64,000 bases of DNA from Micromonospora sp. C28SCA-DRY-2 (GTDB taxonomy: Bacteria; Actinomycetota; Actinomycetes; Mycobacteriales; Micromonosporaceae): NCBI RefSeq assembly GCF_030519475.1, contig NZ_JAUMKD010000005.1, forward strand, positions 62,001 through 126,000, read 5' to 3'. The position numbers were made by a program, and so were the translations under genes. This document shows positions 49,770 through 58,464 of the stretch, piece by piece (position 1 is the first letter of the stretch; every line of letters begins with the position of its first letter). The notes beneath the pieces are model-generated. The model saw only the letters and a list, made by a program, of their open reading frames with translations, was not told the DNA's origin and did not search any database.

Positions 49770-50228
49770 GTGACGGAGCTGTCGCGCGGGGTCCGGCTCG
49801 GCGTGGACGTCGGGCAGGTCCGGGTCGGGGTGGCCCGCTCCGACCCGCACGGCGTGCTGGCCACCCCGCTGGTCACCCTCGCCCGCGACCTCACCGCGGC
49901 GCCGGACGCGGTGCCGAGCGACATCGCCGAACTCGCCGCGCTGGTCAGCGAGCACGAGGCGGTGGAGGTGGTGGTCGGCCTTCCGGTCAACCTCGCCGGC
50001 AAGCACGGTCCGGCCGCCGTCCACGCGAAGGCGTACGCTGACCGCTTGGCCGATGTAATAGCGCCTGTTCCGGTAGCGCTCACCGACGAGAGGATGTCGA
50101 CGGTCGTGGCGTCTCGTAGGCTTGCCGAGCGTGGCGTCCGGGGGAAACGGCAACGGGCGGTGGTCGACCAGGCCGCCGCGGTGGAGATTCTGCAGAGCTG
50201 GCTGGATGCGCAGCGGAGGCGGACGTAA
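49770..50228 (+). CDS. ruvX: YqgF/RuvX-family putative pre-16S rRNA nuclease
   Basis: A 152-residue RNase H-fold protein. The first catalytic Asp is Asp13 in LGVDVGQVRVGVA; VVVGLPVNLAGKHG is the second conserved loop; ALTDERMSTVVA and VVDQAAAVEILQ carry the remaining acidic residues. The family processes the 5' end of 16S rRNA in E. coli. GTG 49770 follows GGGGTGGG. Its stop shares one base with the mltG start (TAATG). Confidence 0.93.
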   Translation: MTELSRGVRLGVDVGQVRVGVARSDPHGVLATPLVTLARDLTAAPDAVPSDIAELAALVSEHEAVEVVVGLPVNLAGKHGPAAVHAKAYADRLADVIAPVPVALTDERMSTVVASRRLAERGVRGKRQRAVVDQAAAVEILQSWLDAQRRRT

Positions 50229-51424
50229 TGATTGACGATCTGGACCTCGGGTTCGACGACCAGGAGCGGGGGGAGAAGGGCCGGCACCGGCGCGGCTTCG
50301 TCAAGAAGCGGAACCGACGCTCGGGCGGCCGGGGCAAGACCGTCCTGGCCCTGCTGCTCGCCCTGGTCCTGCTCGGAGGCATCGGCGGTGGCGCCTTCTA
50401 CGGCTTCGACCGGATCCAGAACTACTTCGTCACGCCCGACTACGACGGCACCGGCACCGGCGAGGTGATGGTCGAGATCAAGCAGGGCGCGCTGATCGCC
50501 GACATGGCCGACGCGCTGCACGCCGCCGGCGTGGTGAAGAGCCCCAAGGCGTTCATCGAGGCGGCGGCGGACAACTCCCGCAGCAAGAACATCCAGCCGG
50601 GCCTGTACAAGCTGCGCAAGCAGATGAGCGGGGAGAGCGCGGTCGCCGCGATGCTCGACCTGAAGAACCGGGTCGTCAACGGGCTCACCATCCCGGAGGG
50701 CCGCACCGCCAAGAACGTCTACAAGCTGCTCTCCGAGAAGACCAAGATCCCGGTGAAGGAGTTCGAGACGGCGGCGAAGGACCCGATCGCCCTCGGCGTG
50801 CCGGACTGGTGGTTCAAGCGCACCGACGGCAAGAAGGTCAAGCCGTCGATCGAGGGCTTCCTCTTCCCGGACACCTACGAGATCCCGCCGAAGGCGACCG
50901 CCGAGAGCATCCTCAAGCTGATGGTGGAGAACTTCCTCACCGTCACCGGGCAGATGCAGTTCGCCGACCGGGTGCAGAAGGAACGCGGCGGGATCAGCCC
51001 GTACGAGGCGCTGATCGTCGCGTCGCTGGCCCAGGCGGAGGCGGGCAACAAGGACGATCTGGGCAAGGTGGCCCGGGTCGCCTACAACCGGGTGTTCGGC
51101 GAGTTCCCGTGCAACTGCCTGGAGATGGACGTCACGGTCAACTACTACCTGGAGCTGACCGGACAGGAGACCAAGGCGTCCAAGGACATGACCGCCGCCG
51201 ACCTGGACAACCCGAAGAACCCCTACAACCGCAAGCTGCGGGGCCTGGTGCCGACGCCGATCAACAACCCGGGCAAGCAGGCCCTGGAAGGCGCGATGGA
51301 CCCGCCGGCGGGCAAGTGGCTCTTCTTCGTGGCGATCGACAAGGAAGGGCACTCCGCCTTCGCCGAGACCTACCCGGAGCACGAGCGCAACATGGCCAAG
51401 GCCCGGGAGGCCGGGGTCATCTGA
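50228..51424 (+). CDS. mltG: Endolytic murein transglycosylase MltG (YceG)
   Basis: A 398-residue single-pass membrane enzyme that cuts nascent glycan strands. A basic cytoplasmic N-terminus (RRGFVKKRNRRSGGRGK) precedes the helix LALLLALVLLGGIGGGAFYGF, then the LysM-like part and the YceG catalytic domain (EGFLFPDTYEIPP; LIVASLAQAEAG, with Glu271 the likely acid; PYNRKLRGLVPTPINNPG). Actinobacterial members have Gln where E. coli has the first Glu of EKE, as here. It overlaps ruvX and aroE. Confidence 0.93.
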   Translation: MIDDLDLGFDDQERGEKGRHRRGFVKKRNRRSGGRGKTVLALLLALVLLGGIGGGAFYGFDRIQNYFVTPDYDGTGTGEVMVEIKQGALIADMADALHAAGVVKSPKAFIEAAADNSRSKNIQPGLYKLRKQMSGESAVAAMLDLKNRVVNGLTIPEGRTAKNVYKLLSEKTKIPVKEFETAAKDPIALGVPDWWFKRTDGKKVKPSIEGFLFPDTYEIPPKATAESILKLMVENFLTVTGQMQFADRVQKERGGISPYEALIVASLAQAEAGNKDDLGKVARVAYNRVFGEFPCNCLEMDVTVNYYLELTGQETKASKDMTAADLDNPKNPYNRKLRGLVPTPINNPGKQALEGAMDPPAGKWLFFVAIDKEGHSAFAETYPEHERNMAKAREAGVI

Positions 51425-52242
51425 TGACGGTCCGATGGCGGGCGGCGGTGCTCGGCAAGCCGATCGCGCACTCGCTCTCCCCGGTGATCCACAACGCCGG
51501 CTACGCGGCGGCCGGGTTGACCGGGTGGTCGTACGACCGGATCGAGTGCGCCGCCGCCGAGCTGCCGGACCTGGTCGCCGGCCTGGGCCCGGAGTGGGCC
51601 GGGCTGTCGGTGACCATGCCGGGCAAGGAGGCGGCGCTCGCGGTGGCCGCCGCCGCCTCGCCGGTCGCCGCCGCCGTCGGCGCCGCCAACACGCTGGTAC
51701 GCCGGCCGGACGGCTCGTGGTACGCGGACAACACCGACGTGGGCGGCATGGTGGAGGTGCTCACCGACGCCGGGGTGCGCCCCGGCGCGACGGTGACGGT
51801 GATCGGCGCGGGTGGCACCGCCCGGGCGGCGCTCGCCGCGGCGGCCCGTCTCGATGCCCGCGAGGTGACAGTGGTGGCCCGCCGGGCGGCGGCGGTCGAG
51901 GAGTTACGCCCGGTGGCCCGCGCGCTCGGCGTCCCGCTGACCGGCGCCCCCTGGGCCGACGCCGCCGACCGCTGCCGGGCCGACGTGGTGGTCTCGACCG
52001 TGCCCAGGGGAGTCGCCGACCCGCTGGCCGGGTCGGTCGGCTGGCGGGCCGGCACGGTGCTCTTCGACGCGCTCTACGACCCGTGGCCGACGCCGCTGGC
52101 CGCCGCGGCGGGCGCGGCCGGCTGCCGGATCGTCTCCGGGCTCGACCTGCTGCTGGCCCAGGCGATCGGCCAGTTCGAGCAGTTCACCGGCGTCCCGGCG
52201 CCCCGCGACGCGATGGCCGCCGCGCTCGCCGCGGCCCGCTGA
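51424..52242 (+). CDS. aroE: Shikimate dehydrogenase
   Basis: A 272-residue enzyme of aromatic amino-acid biosynthesis reducing 3-dehydroshikimate. The substrate-binding part has GKPIAHSLSPVIHN and Lys68 in TMPGKEA; Asp105 in NTDVGG completes the catalytic pair. The NADP domain contains VIGAGGTARAALAAA. The C-terminal FEQFTGVPAPRDAM is normal. ATG 51424 overlaps the mltG stop (TGATG). It ends the operon. Confidence 0.95.
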   Translation: MTVRWRAAVLGKPIAHSLSPVIHNAGYAAAGLTGWSYDRIECAAAELPDLVAGLGPEWAGLSVTMPGKEAALAVAAAASPVAAAVGAANTLVRRPDGSWYADNTDVGGMVEVLTDAGVRPGATVTVIGAGGTARAALAAAARLDAREVTVVARRAAAVEELRPVARALGVPLTGAPWADAADRCRADVVVSTVPRGVADPLAGSVGWRAGTVLFDALYDPWPTPLAAAAGAAGCRIVSGLDLLLAQAIGQFEQFTGVPAPRDAMAAALAAAR

Positions 52243-52380
52243 CCCGCCCTGGCGAGAGCATTCCGTGCCGGCGGCTTAGCTGTCGGTTAAGTCGCGCTTT
52301 GGTCCGACTGTCCTCGCCACGACGTACCGTGACCGTCGATACGCTGCTGTGCGTAACCACTTCGGACACAGGGAGTCGCG

Positions 52381-54069
52381 TTGGCTCGGCCCGGACTGCA
52401 CCGCCGCCCCCGGCTCGATGGCCCCCGCCGCAAGGCGCTGGTGCTGAGCGTCCTCGGCGTCTTCGTGGTGGCCGGCCTGCTGGCCACCACCGTGCCGTTG
52501 CTGGCCGCCGACGACCTCGCCGTCCCGGCGGGCGCGGACACCACCGCCACGGCGGTGCCGCAGGACGGCGACAACGGCGCGAAGAGCACCCTGGCCACCT
52601 GCCCGGCCCGCTGCGACGGCAACCCCCGGGGTGCCCGGGAGGCCGTCCTCGCGTTCACCGTCGGCGACCTGCCGGCGAACGCGGTCAACGTCCGCGCCAC
52701 CCTGCGGGTGTACGCCTGGCAGCGGTTCGCCGCCACGGTCACCGTGCACGCGTCCGCCATCGACGCCCGGGCGGCCCGCCCGGCCCCGGCGCCGGCGGGC
52801 GCCAGCCTGGACAGCGTCGCCGGGGTGGCCCGGGGGTTCAACGAGTGGGACGTCTCGGGGCTGGTGCGCGGCAACGGGACCTGGACGGTGGCGCTGGCGC
52901 AGACCGGCCTGGAGACCCGGGTCTACTGGGCGTCGAGCGAGCACCGCGATCCCGACCTGCGCCCCCGCCTGCTGCTCAGCTACGACGTCGGCACCCGGCC
53001 CAGCCCGACCATGACCGCCCCGGCCACCCCGTCCGCCGGGCCGACGACCGCCGCCGGGCGGCCGAGCGTGAGCCCGAGCCCGACCCGGAGCACGCCGAAC
53101 CCGACGCCGAGCACGCCGGCCGGCCGCTGCGGTCAGGTGTCGGAGAAACTGGTCCCGTCCTGCGGTGCCTGGTGGGGGATGTACACGCCGGCCAGCGCCG
53201 CCACCGGCTGGGACCACGGCCGGGCGGTCGCCGAGGTGGAGGCGCAGGTCGGTCGGAGGTTCGACATCGTGCACCGCTACCACGACTTCTCCGACACCGG
53301 CAGCAACGGCGCCTTCCCCGACGCGTACGAGCGGCAGCAGATGCGCGAGGGCCGGCTGCTCTTCTTCGCCTGGGAGTCCCGGATCTTCTCCGCCGGCACC
53401 GTGCTGACCTGGCAGGACGTCTACAGTGGCCGGTACGACGCGACGATCGACGCGGTCGCCGGCCGGATCCGGGCCGCCGGCGTGCCGGTCTTCCTCGGCT
53501 TCGACCACGAGCCGGAGGACGAGCCGGCCAAGGGCAGCGACGCGGACTTCGTCCGGGCCTGGCGACACGTGCACGACCGGTTCGCCGCGGCCGGTGCGCA
53601 CAACGCGGTGTGGGTGTGGACGATGATGGGCTGGTCCGGCCACCACCACCGCTACGCCGGCCTCTACCCGGGTGACCGCTACGTCGACTGGGTGGCCTAC
53701 GACCCGTACAACTTCCACGTCTGCAACGGCAGCACCGTGTGGAAGAGCCCGGCCACCACGGTCGGCGGCTTCTACCGCTGGCTGGACGAGCACGGCGTCG
53801 GCGCCGGCAAGCCGCGGATGCTCGCCGAGTTCGGCACCAACTTCGACGCGGCCGACCCGACGGCCAAGCGGCGCTGGTTCGAGGAGTTCCCGGCGGCGCT
53901 GAAGGCGCACCCGAAGATCAAGGCGGCGATCTACTTCAACTCGGCGGGGATGACCACCCGGTCGAGCCGGTGCGACATGACGATGAACCACGACGCCGCG
54001 GCGCTGGCCGGGTTCATCCGGGCCGGGCAGGACCCCTACCTGCGGCAGCCCACCGGCGGCGGTCGCTGA
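52381..54069 (+). CDS. Secreted or membrane-anchored GH26-like glycoside hydrolase with N-terminal beta domain
   Basis: A 562-residue protein. A hydrophobic N-terminal segment (VLSVLGVFVVAGLLATTVPLLAA in part, about 20-42) is a signal or anchor. Residues about 55-205 are a beta-rich module (ATLRVYAWQRFAATVTVHAS) like DNRLRE/CBM96 domains. A Pro/Ser/Thr linker follows. The catalytic domain from about 245 resembles GH26 mannanases: FDHEPED supplies acid/base Glu377 and MLAEFGTN supplies nucleophile Glu483. TTG 52381 has CAGGGAG upstream. It is the first gene of the polysaccharide region and may trim or release the polymer. Specificity is not deducible. Confidence 0.8.
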   Translation: MARPGLHRRPRLDGPRRKALVLSVLGVFVVAGLLATTVPLLAADDLAVPAGADTTATAVPQDGDNGAKSTLATCPARCDGNPRGAREAVLAFTVGDLPANAVNVRATLRVYAWQRFAATVTVHASAIDARAARPAPAPAGASLDSVAGVARGFNEWDVSGLVRGNGTWTVALAQTGLETRVYWASSEHRDPDLRPRLLLSYDVGTRPSPTMTAPATPSAGPTTAAGRPSVSPSPTRSTPNPTPSTPAGRCGQVSEKLVPSCGAWWGMYTPASAATGWDHGRAVAEVEAQVGRRFDIVHRYHDFSDTGSNGAFPDAYERQQMREGRLLFFAWESRIFSAGTVLTWQDVYSGRYDATIDAVAGRIRAAGVPVFLGFDHEPEDEPAKGSDADFVRAWRHVHDRFAAAGAHNAVWVWTMMGWSGHHHRYAGLYPGDRYVDWVAYDPYNFHVCNGSTVWKSPATTVGGFYRWLDEHGVGAGKPRMLAEFGTNFDAADPTAKRRWFEEFPAALKAHPKIKAAIYFNSAGMTTRSSRCDMTMNHDAAALAGFIRAGQDPYLRQPTGGGR

Positions 54070-54237
54070 CCCTGCGTGGCGCCGCGATGACGTAAGGTGG
54101 CGCGAGGTCCTTCCGACATCCGCAGGCGCTCGCGCTGCGTCACCTTGGCGACACGATGGCCGGCCAATCGGCGGATATCGCCCACCGTGCCCGTCGGGTC
54201 ACGCTACGTGGGTTGTCGTCCACCTTGGAGGCGCCGC

Positions 54238-56223
54238 GTGCCCACACTCCCGCTCTCCCGGCGTTCCGTCGGCTGCCGCGCCCGGGCCGGGATGGTCGCG
54301 CTGGCGGTCGTCGCCGCCGCGCTGGTCGTGCCGGCCCCGGCGGCCGCCGCCGTGGTGCCGGCGCCCGCGCCGGCGACCCTGGTCGCGACCAACCCCGCCG
54401 ACCTGACCCCGCACGCCCGCGACGGCGAGACCCGCGCGTTCGCCCAGGTCGGCACCATGGTCTACGTCGGCGGCAGCTTCACCCAGATCCGGCGGACCGC
54501 CGGCGCGGCGTGGACCACCCAGCGCTACCTGTTCGCGTACGACCGGGCCACCGGGGCGATCTCGACCAGCTTCCTGCCGGTGCTGGACGGTGCTGTCAAC
54601 GCGCTGGTCGCCGGGCCGGGTGGCACGCTGATCGTCGGCGGCACCTTCACGACCGTCAACGGGGTGAGCCGGCGCAACCTGGTGGCGCTCAACCCGAGCA
54701 CCGGGGCGATCGTCGGCGGTTGGGAGGGGCGCTCCGACGGCGGCACGGTGCGCGACCTCGTGCTGCGCGGCAACTGGCTCTACGTCGCCGGCGCGTTCAA
54801 CTGGCTCAACGGCACCGCGCACGCCGGGCTCGGCCGGCTCGACGCCACCACCGGCGCGATCGACCCGACCTTCACCGTCGACGCCACCGTCGGCCGGCAC
54901 GGCACCGGGTCGTACGTGTGGACCATCGACGTCACCCCGGATGGTCGCACCCTCGCCGTCGGCGGCAACTTCACCCTGGTCGACGGCCTGCCGCGCAACC
55001 AGCTCGCCCTGGTGGACCTCGCCGGCACGCCCACCGTGCGGGACTGGAGCACCGAGAAGTTCGCGCCACCGTGCGCGGCGCCGGCCACCTTCGTGCACTA
55101 CGTGCAGGACATCCGCTTCGGCGCGGACGGCAGCTGGTTCGTGGTCGGCACGAACGGCGGCGCCGGCTGGCCGGCGGCGTACTGCGACGCGCTGGTCCGC
55201 TTCGAGACCGCCGCCCGCGGCGGGGGGCAGCTGGCCACCTGGGTCGACTTCACCGGCAACGACACCATCACCTCGGTGGAGGTGGCCGACGGGGTGATCT
55301 ACCTGGGCGGGCACTTCCGCTGGCTGAACAACCCGAACGCCAGCGACCGGGCCGGCGACGGCGCGATCGACCGGCTCGGCATCGCCGCGGTCAGCCCGGC
55401 CACCGGCCTGCCGGTCAACTGGAACCCGAGGCGCAGCGCCGGCGCGTCCCCGCCGCCCGGCACCAGCGCCTGGGGTTCGGCGGTGCCGGTGCTCTGGCGG
55501 GGCAGCGACGGGCTCTACTTCGGGCAGAACTCGGACGGGATGGGCGAGGAGTACCACGGCCGGCTGGGCATGTTCCCGCTCGCCGGTGGGCGCGCCGTCA
55601 CCCCGAGGAACCCGCCGACGGCGACCACCGGCAACCTCTACCTCGGCACCGGCAGCGGCGTGCTGGCCCGGGTGCCGTTCGACGGCACCTCGGTGGGCGC
55701 CCCGGCCACGGTGAGCCAGCCGAACTACACCGCCGCCGGCGCGACCTGGCGGGTGGCCGACCGGATCTACTGGTCGCACGCGGTGGCCGGCACGCCCACC
55801 GGCAGCCGCATCGACATCTCCATGTTCACCGGCGGCGCCATCGGCGTGCCGTGGGAGGCGTCCGGCTACAACGACTGGTTCAACCCGGCGGCGATGACCG
55901 GCGCGTTCTTCCTCGACGGCCGGCTCTACTACACCCGGGCCGGGGCGAACGCGCTCTACTACCGGTACTTCGAGATCGACGGCAACTACCTGGGCGCCAC
56001 CGAGTTCAGCCTGCCCACCATTGGAGTGACCTGGTCGGGGGTGCGGGGGATGGCCTGGGTGGGCGGGCGGATCGTCTACGGCGCCACCGACGGGACGCTG
56101 CGCGCCGTGCCCTTCGACCCGTCCGCCGCCCCGGCGGTCGACGGCGCGGCGGCCACCGTGATCGCCCCGCCGGCGCCCGGGCTGAGCTGGTCGACCCCGT
56201 CGATGTTCTTCTCCGTACAGTGA
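54238..56223 (+). CDS. Secreted beta-propeller-like repeat protein
   Basis: A 661-residue exported protein with a signal peptide ending near AAAAVVP (about residue 38). It contains repeated units of the form VYVGGSFTQI, LIVGGTFTTVNG, LYVAGAFNWLNG, LAVGGNFTLVDG and IYLGGHFRWLNN, about 45-70 residues apart, as in delta-60/Kelch-like propellers. The C-terminal 200 residues contain further blades. No catalytic residues are recognised; it may bind the polysaccharide at the cell surface. GTG 54238 has TTGGAGG upstream. The 54070-54237 gap holds no gene. Its position between the hydrolase and synthesis genes suggests a role in the same locus. Confidence 0.75.
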   Translation: MPTLPLSRRSVGCRARAGMVALAVVAAALVVPAPAAAAVVPAPAPATLVATNPADLTPHARDGETRAFAQVGTMVYVGGSFTQIRRTAGAAWTTQRYLFAYDRATGAISTSFLPVLDGAVNALVAGPGGTLIVGGTFTTVNGVSRRNLVALNPSTGAIVGGWEGRSDGGTVRDLVLRGNWLYVAGAFNWLNGTAHAGLGRLDATTGAIDPTFTVDATVGRHGTGSYVWTIDVTPDGRTLAVGGNFTLVDGLPRNQLALVDLAGTPTVRDWSTEKFAPPCAAPATFVHYVQDIRFGADGSWFVVGTNGGAGWPAAYCDALVRFETAARGGGQLATWVDFTGNDTITSVEVADGVIYLGGHFRWLNNPNASDRAGDGAIDRLGIAAVSPATGLPVNWNPRRSAGASPPPGTSAWGSAVPVLWRGSDGLYFGQNSDGMGEEYHGRLGMFPLAGGRAVTPRNPPTATTGNLYLGTGSGVLARVPFDGTSVGAPATVSQPNYTAAGATWRVADRIYWSHAVAGTPTGSRIDISMFTGGAIGVPWEASGYNDWFNPAAMTGAFFLDGRLYYTRAGANALYYRYFEIDGNYLGATEFSLPTIGVTWSGVRGMAWVGGRIVYGATDGTLRAVPFDPSAAPAVDGAAATVIAPPAPGLSWSTPSMFFSVQ

Positions 56224-56313
56224 GCGGCTACGGTTCGTAACGGAAAGTCGGTATGGTGCGCGTCGGGCCGGTGGATCCACTGTGATCGGTCCCCGCGAGG
56301 TGAGGAGGGGCTG

Positions 56314-56865
56314 GTGGTCGGCGCGGGCGGCATCCGCCGGGGCCTCCTGGTGCGGACGGTCTTCGCTGTCAAGCGCGGTTGGTACCGGCTGCGCTATCCC
56401 GGGCTGACCCTGGGGCGGGGCGTGGAGATCCGCGGCCGGATCCGGCTGCGCCGCGGGGTGCGGGTCAGCATCGGTGACCGCACCCGGCTGAACAAGCTGG
56501 TCCGGTTCGCCGGCCCGGGCGAGGTCCGGGTCGGCGCCGACTGCCTGCTCAACGCGACCTGGATCGGCGCCTGGAGTGCGGTCACCATCGGCGACCGGTG
56601 CCTGCTGTCGAACTGCGAACTGCTGGACAGCGATTTCCACAACCTGTCCCCGGACCTGCGACACGACCCGCCCACCCCGGCCACCCGCGCCCCGATCGTG
56701 GTCGAGGAGAACGTCTGGATCGGCGCCCACGCCCTGGTGCTCAAGGGTGTACGGATCGGCCGGGACAGCGTGGTGGGCGCGGCGACGGTGGTCCGCACGG
56801 ACGTGCCGCCACGGGTGGTGGTGGTCGGCAACCCCCAACAGATGGTGAAGAAGTTCGATGGCTGA
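56314..56865 (+). CDS. Left-handed beta-helix (hexapeptide) acyltransferase
   Basis: A 183-residue acyltransferase of the LbetaH class. Hexapeptide repeats are visible: VEIRGRIRL, VRVSIGDRT, EVRVGADCL, AVTIGDRCL, then the active-site region LLDSDFHNL with the catalytic His, and VWIGAHALVLKGVRIGRDSVVGAATVV. The profile resembles O-acetyltransferases (WcaF/NodL-like), so it probably acetylates a sugar of the polymer. GTG 56314 has GAGGAGGGG. It overlaps the next gene by 8 nt. Confidence 0.85.
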   Translation: MVGAGGIRRGLLVRTVFAVKRGWYRLRYPGLTLGRGVEIRGRIRLRRGVRVSIGDRTRLNKLVRFAGPGEVRVGADCLLNATWIGAWSAVTIGDRCLLSNCELLDSDFHNLSPDLRHDPPTPATRAPIVVEENVWIGAHALVLKGVRIGRDSVVGAATVVRTDVPPRVVVVGNPQQMVKKFDG

Positions 56866-58462
56866 CGCTCCTGGCGGCTCCTGGCCCGGCGACGGCGCGG
56901 GCGGGTTCCCACCCGGCCGCACGGTCACCCTGACCGACCTGCTCCGCGTGCCGCTGCACCGGTTCCGGCTGGTGGCGGTGGCGGCCGCGGTCGGCCTGCT
57001 GGCCACCGCGGGCTACCTGCTCCTGGTCCCGGCGGCGGTGACCGCCAACGCGGTGGTGGCGGTCCGGCCGGTGGTCACCGACGCCTTCACGCCCAGCGGG
57101 GCCGCCGCCGACCGGGCGGTCAACATGAACGTGGAGAGCGGCATCGCCACCGGCACCGAGGTGGTGCAGCGGCTCGCCGACGCCGGTGGCCGGGACCCGC
57201 GCGAGGTGCGTGACGCGCTGGAGGTGGAGGTGCCCACCGGCGGGCAGATCCTGCGCTTCGTCTACCGGGCGTCGGACGCCCGGCAGGCGGTGGAGAGCGC
57301 CAACCTGGCCGCCCGCGCCTACCTCGACGTGCGCCGCACGATGTACGAGAAGCAGCGCGCGGAGATGCTGCGCTCCTACGACGACAGCATCGCCCGGGTC
57401 GCCGCGCAGCAGAGCGCCCTGCAGAAGCGGATCGGCGCCGCCCGGGACGGCGCGGTCGACGCGGCGGTGGCCGAACTCGCCGGCATCAACAACCAGCTCA
57501 CCCAGCTCAACGCGGCGCGTACCGAGATCGCCGCGGTGGACGTCAACCCCGGCTGGGTCACCCGGACCGCCGACCGGACGCTGGTCTCCGCGACCGGGCA
57601 CCGGCCCCTGCACCTGCTCGCCGGGCTGCTCGGCGGCCTGCTGGCCGGGGTGGTGCTGGCCTACGTCCGGGAGTCGGCGGACCGCCGGATCCGGTCGGTG
57701 GCCGAGGCGCGGGACGCCACCGGGCTGCCGCTGCTCGGCACCGTGCGGCGCCGCCACCCGCGCTCCCGGGGGCGGGCGGTCGACGCCGACGTGCGGTATG
57801 TGGCGATGGCCGTCGCCGAGCGGGTGCGCCAGCCCACCCGGGTCGCGCTGCTGGCCCCCCGGGAGGACGCCACGGCGCTCACCGCCGGCCTGGCGGTGGC
57901 GCTGGCCGCCGGCGGCCGGGAGGTCTTCGTGGCCGACGACCACGGCCGCGCCGAGCGGTTGCGCGGCGCCGTGCTGGCCGACCGGGCGCGGCTGCCGATC
58001 GGCGTCGACCCGGCCCGCCCGGCGGTGCCCCGACCCCGCCCGGGCGGCTCGGCGACCGGCGGCGGCCCGGCCCGGCCGGCCCCGGCCCGGCGGCCGTCCC
58101 CGCACCCGGTCGGCGCGCGGCCGTCCACCGAGTCCGACGCCACGCTGACCCTGCCCCTGACGGCGGACACCGCCGACACCGGCAACGGCCGGACGCCGGG
58201 TGCCGACGCGGTGCCGGTGGGCGCCGGCAGCGTGCGGTTCGGCACCTGGCGGCAGTGCGCCGGCCACGGGCTGGTGCTGTACAACGCGCCACCCGCGGAG
58301 TCCGACGAGCGGGGGGTCGCGGTGGCCCGGCAGGGCACCGCCGTGGTGGTGGTCGAGCGGGACCGCACCCGCCAGGGCGACCTGCGCCGGCTCGCCGAAC
58401 GGCTGCGCGCCGCCGGGGTCACCCCGCTGGGGTTCGTGCTGACCCGCAGCGGTCGGGGCTGA
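56858..58462 (+). CDS. Wzz-like polysaccharide co-polymerase with degenerate BY-kinase domain
   Basis: A 534-residue membrane protein. Two transmembrane helices (about 37-59, RLVAVAAAVGLLATAGYLLL; and about 249-270, HLLAGLLGGLLAGVVLAYV) flank an external helical region with coiled-coil character, the Wzz layout that sets chain length. From about 325 the sequence follows a bacterial tyrosine kinase (RVALLAPREDATALTAGLAV; EVFVADDHGRAERLRG; GLVLYNAPP; VAVARQGTAVVVVERDRTRQ), but the Walker A Gly-Lys-Ser/Thr is absent and the Walker B Asp pair is replaced. A long Pro/Ala/Arg linker interrupts it. It is therefore probably a pseudo-kinase. The next gene starts 2 nt after the stop. Confidence 0.8.
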   Translation: MADAPGGSWPGDGAGGFPPGRTVTLTDLLRVPLHRFRLVAVAAAVGLLATAGYLLLVPAAVTANAVVAVRPVVTDAFTPSGAAADRAVNMNVESGIATGTEVVQRLADAGGRDPREVRDALEVEVPTGGQILRFVYRASDARQAVESANLAARAYLDVRRTMYEKQRAEMLRSYDDSIARVAAQQSALQKRIGAARDGAVDAAVAELAGINNQLTQLNAARTEIAAVDVNPGWVTRTADRTLVSATGHRPLHLLAGLLGGLLAGVVLAYVRESADRRIRSVAEARDATGLPLLGTVRRRHPRSRGRAVDADVRYVAMAVAERVRQPTRVALLAPREDATALTAGLAVALAAGGREVFVADDHGRAERLRGAVLADRARLPIGVDPARPAVPRPRPGGSATGGGPARPAPARRPSPHPVGARPSTESDATLTLPLTADTADTGNGRTPGADAVPVGAGSVRFGTWRQCAGHGLVLYNAPPAESDERGVAVARQGTAVVVVERDRTRQGDLRRLAERLRAAGVTPLGFVLTRSGRG

Positions 58463-58464
58463 CC

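Noticed and set aside
46649..51382. 1577-codon open frame on the minus strand opposite alaS-ruvX-mltG
   Set aside because: Same effect: antisense to conserved genes, with biased composition and no motif.
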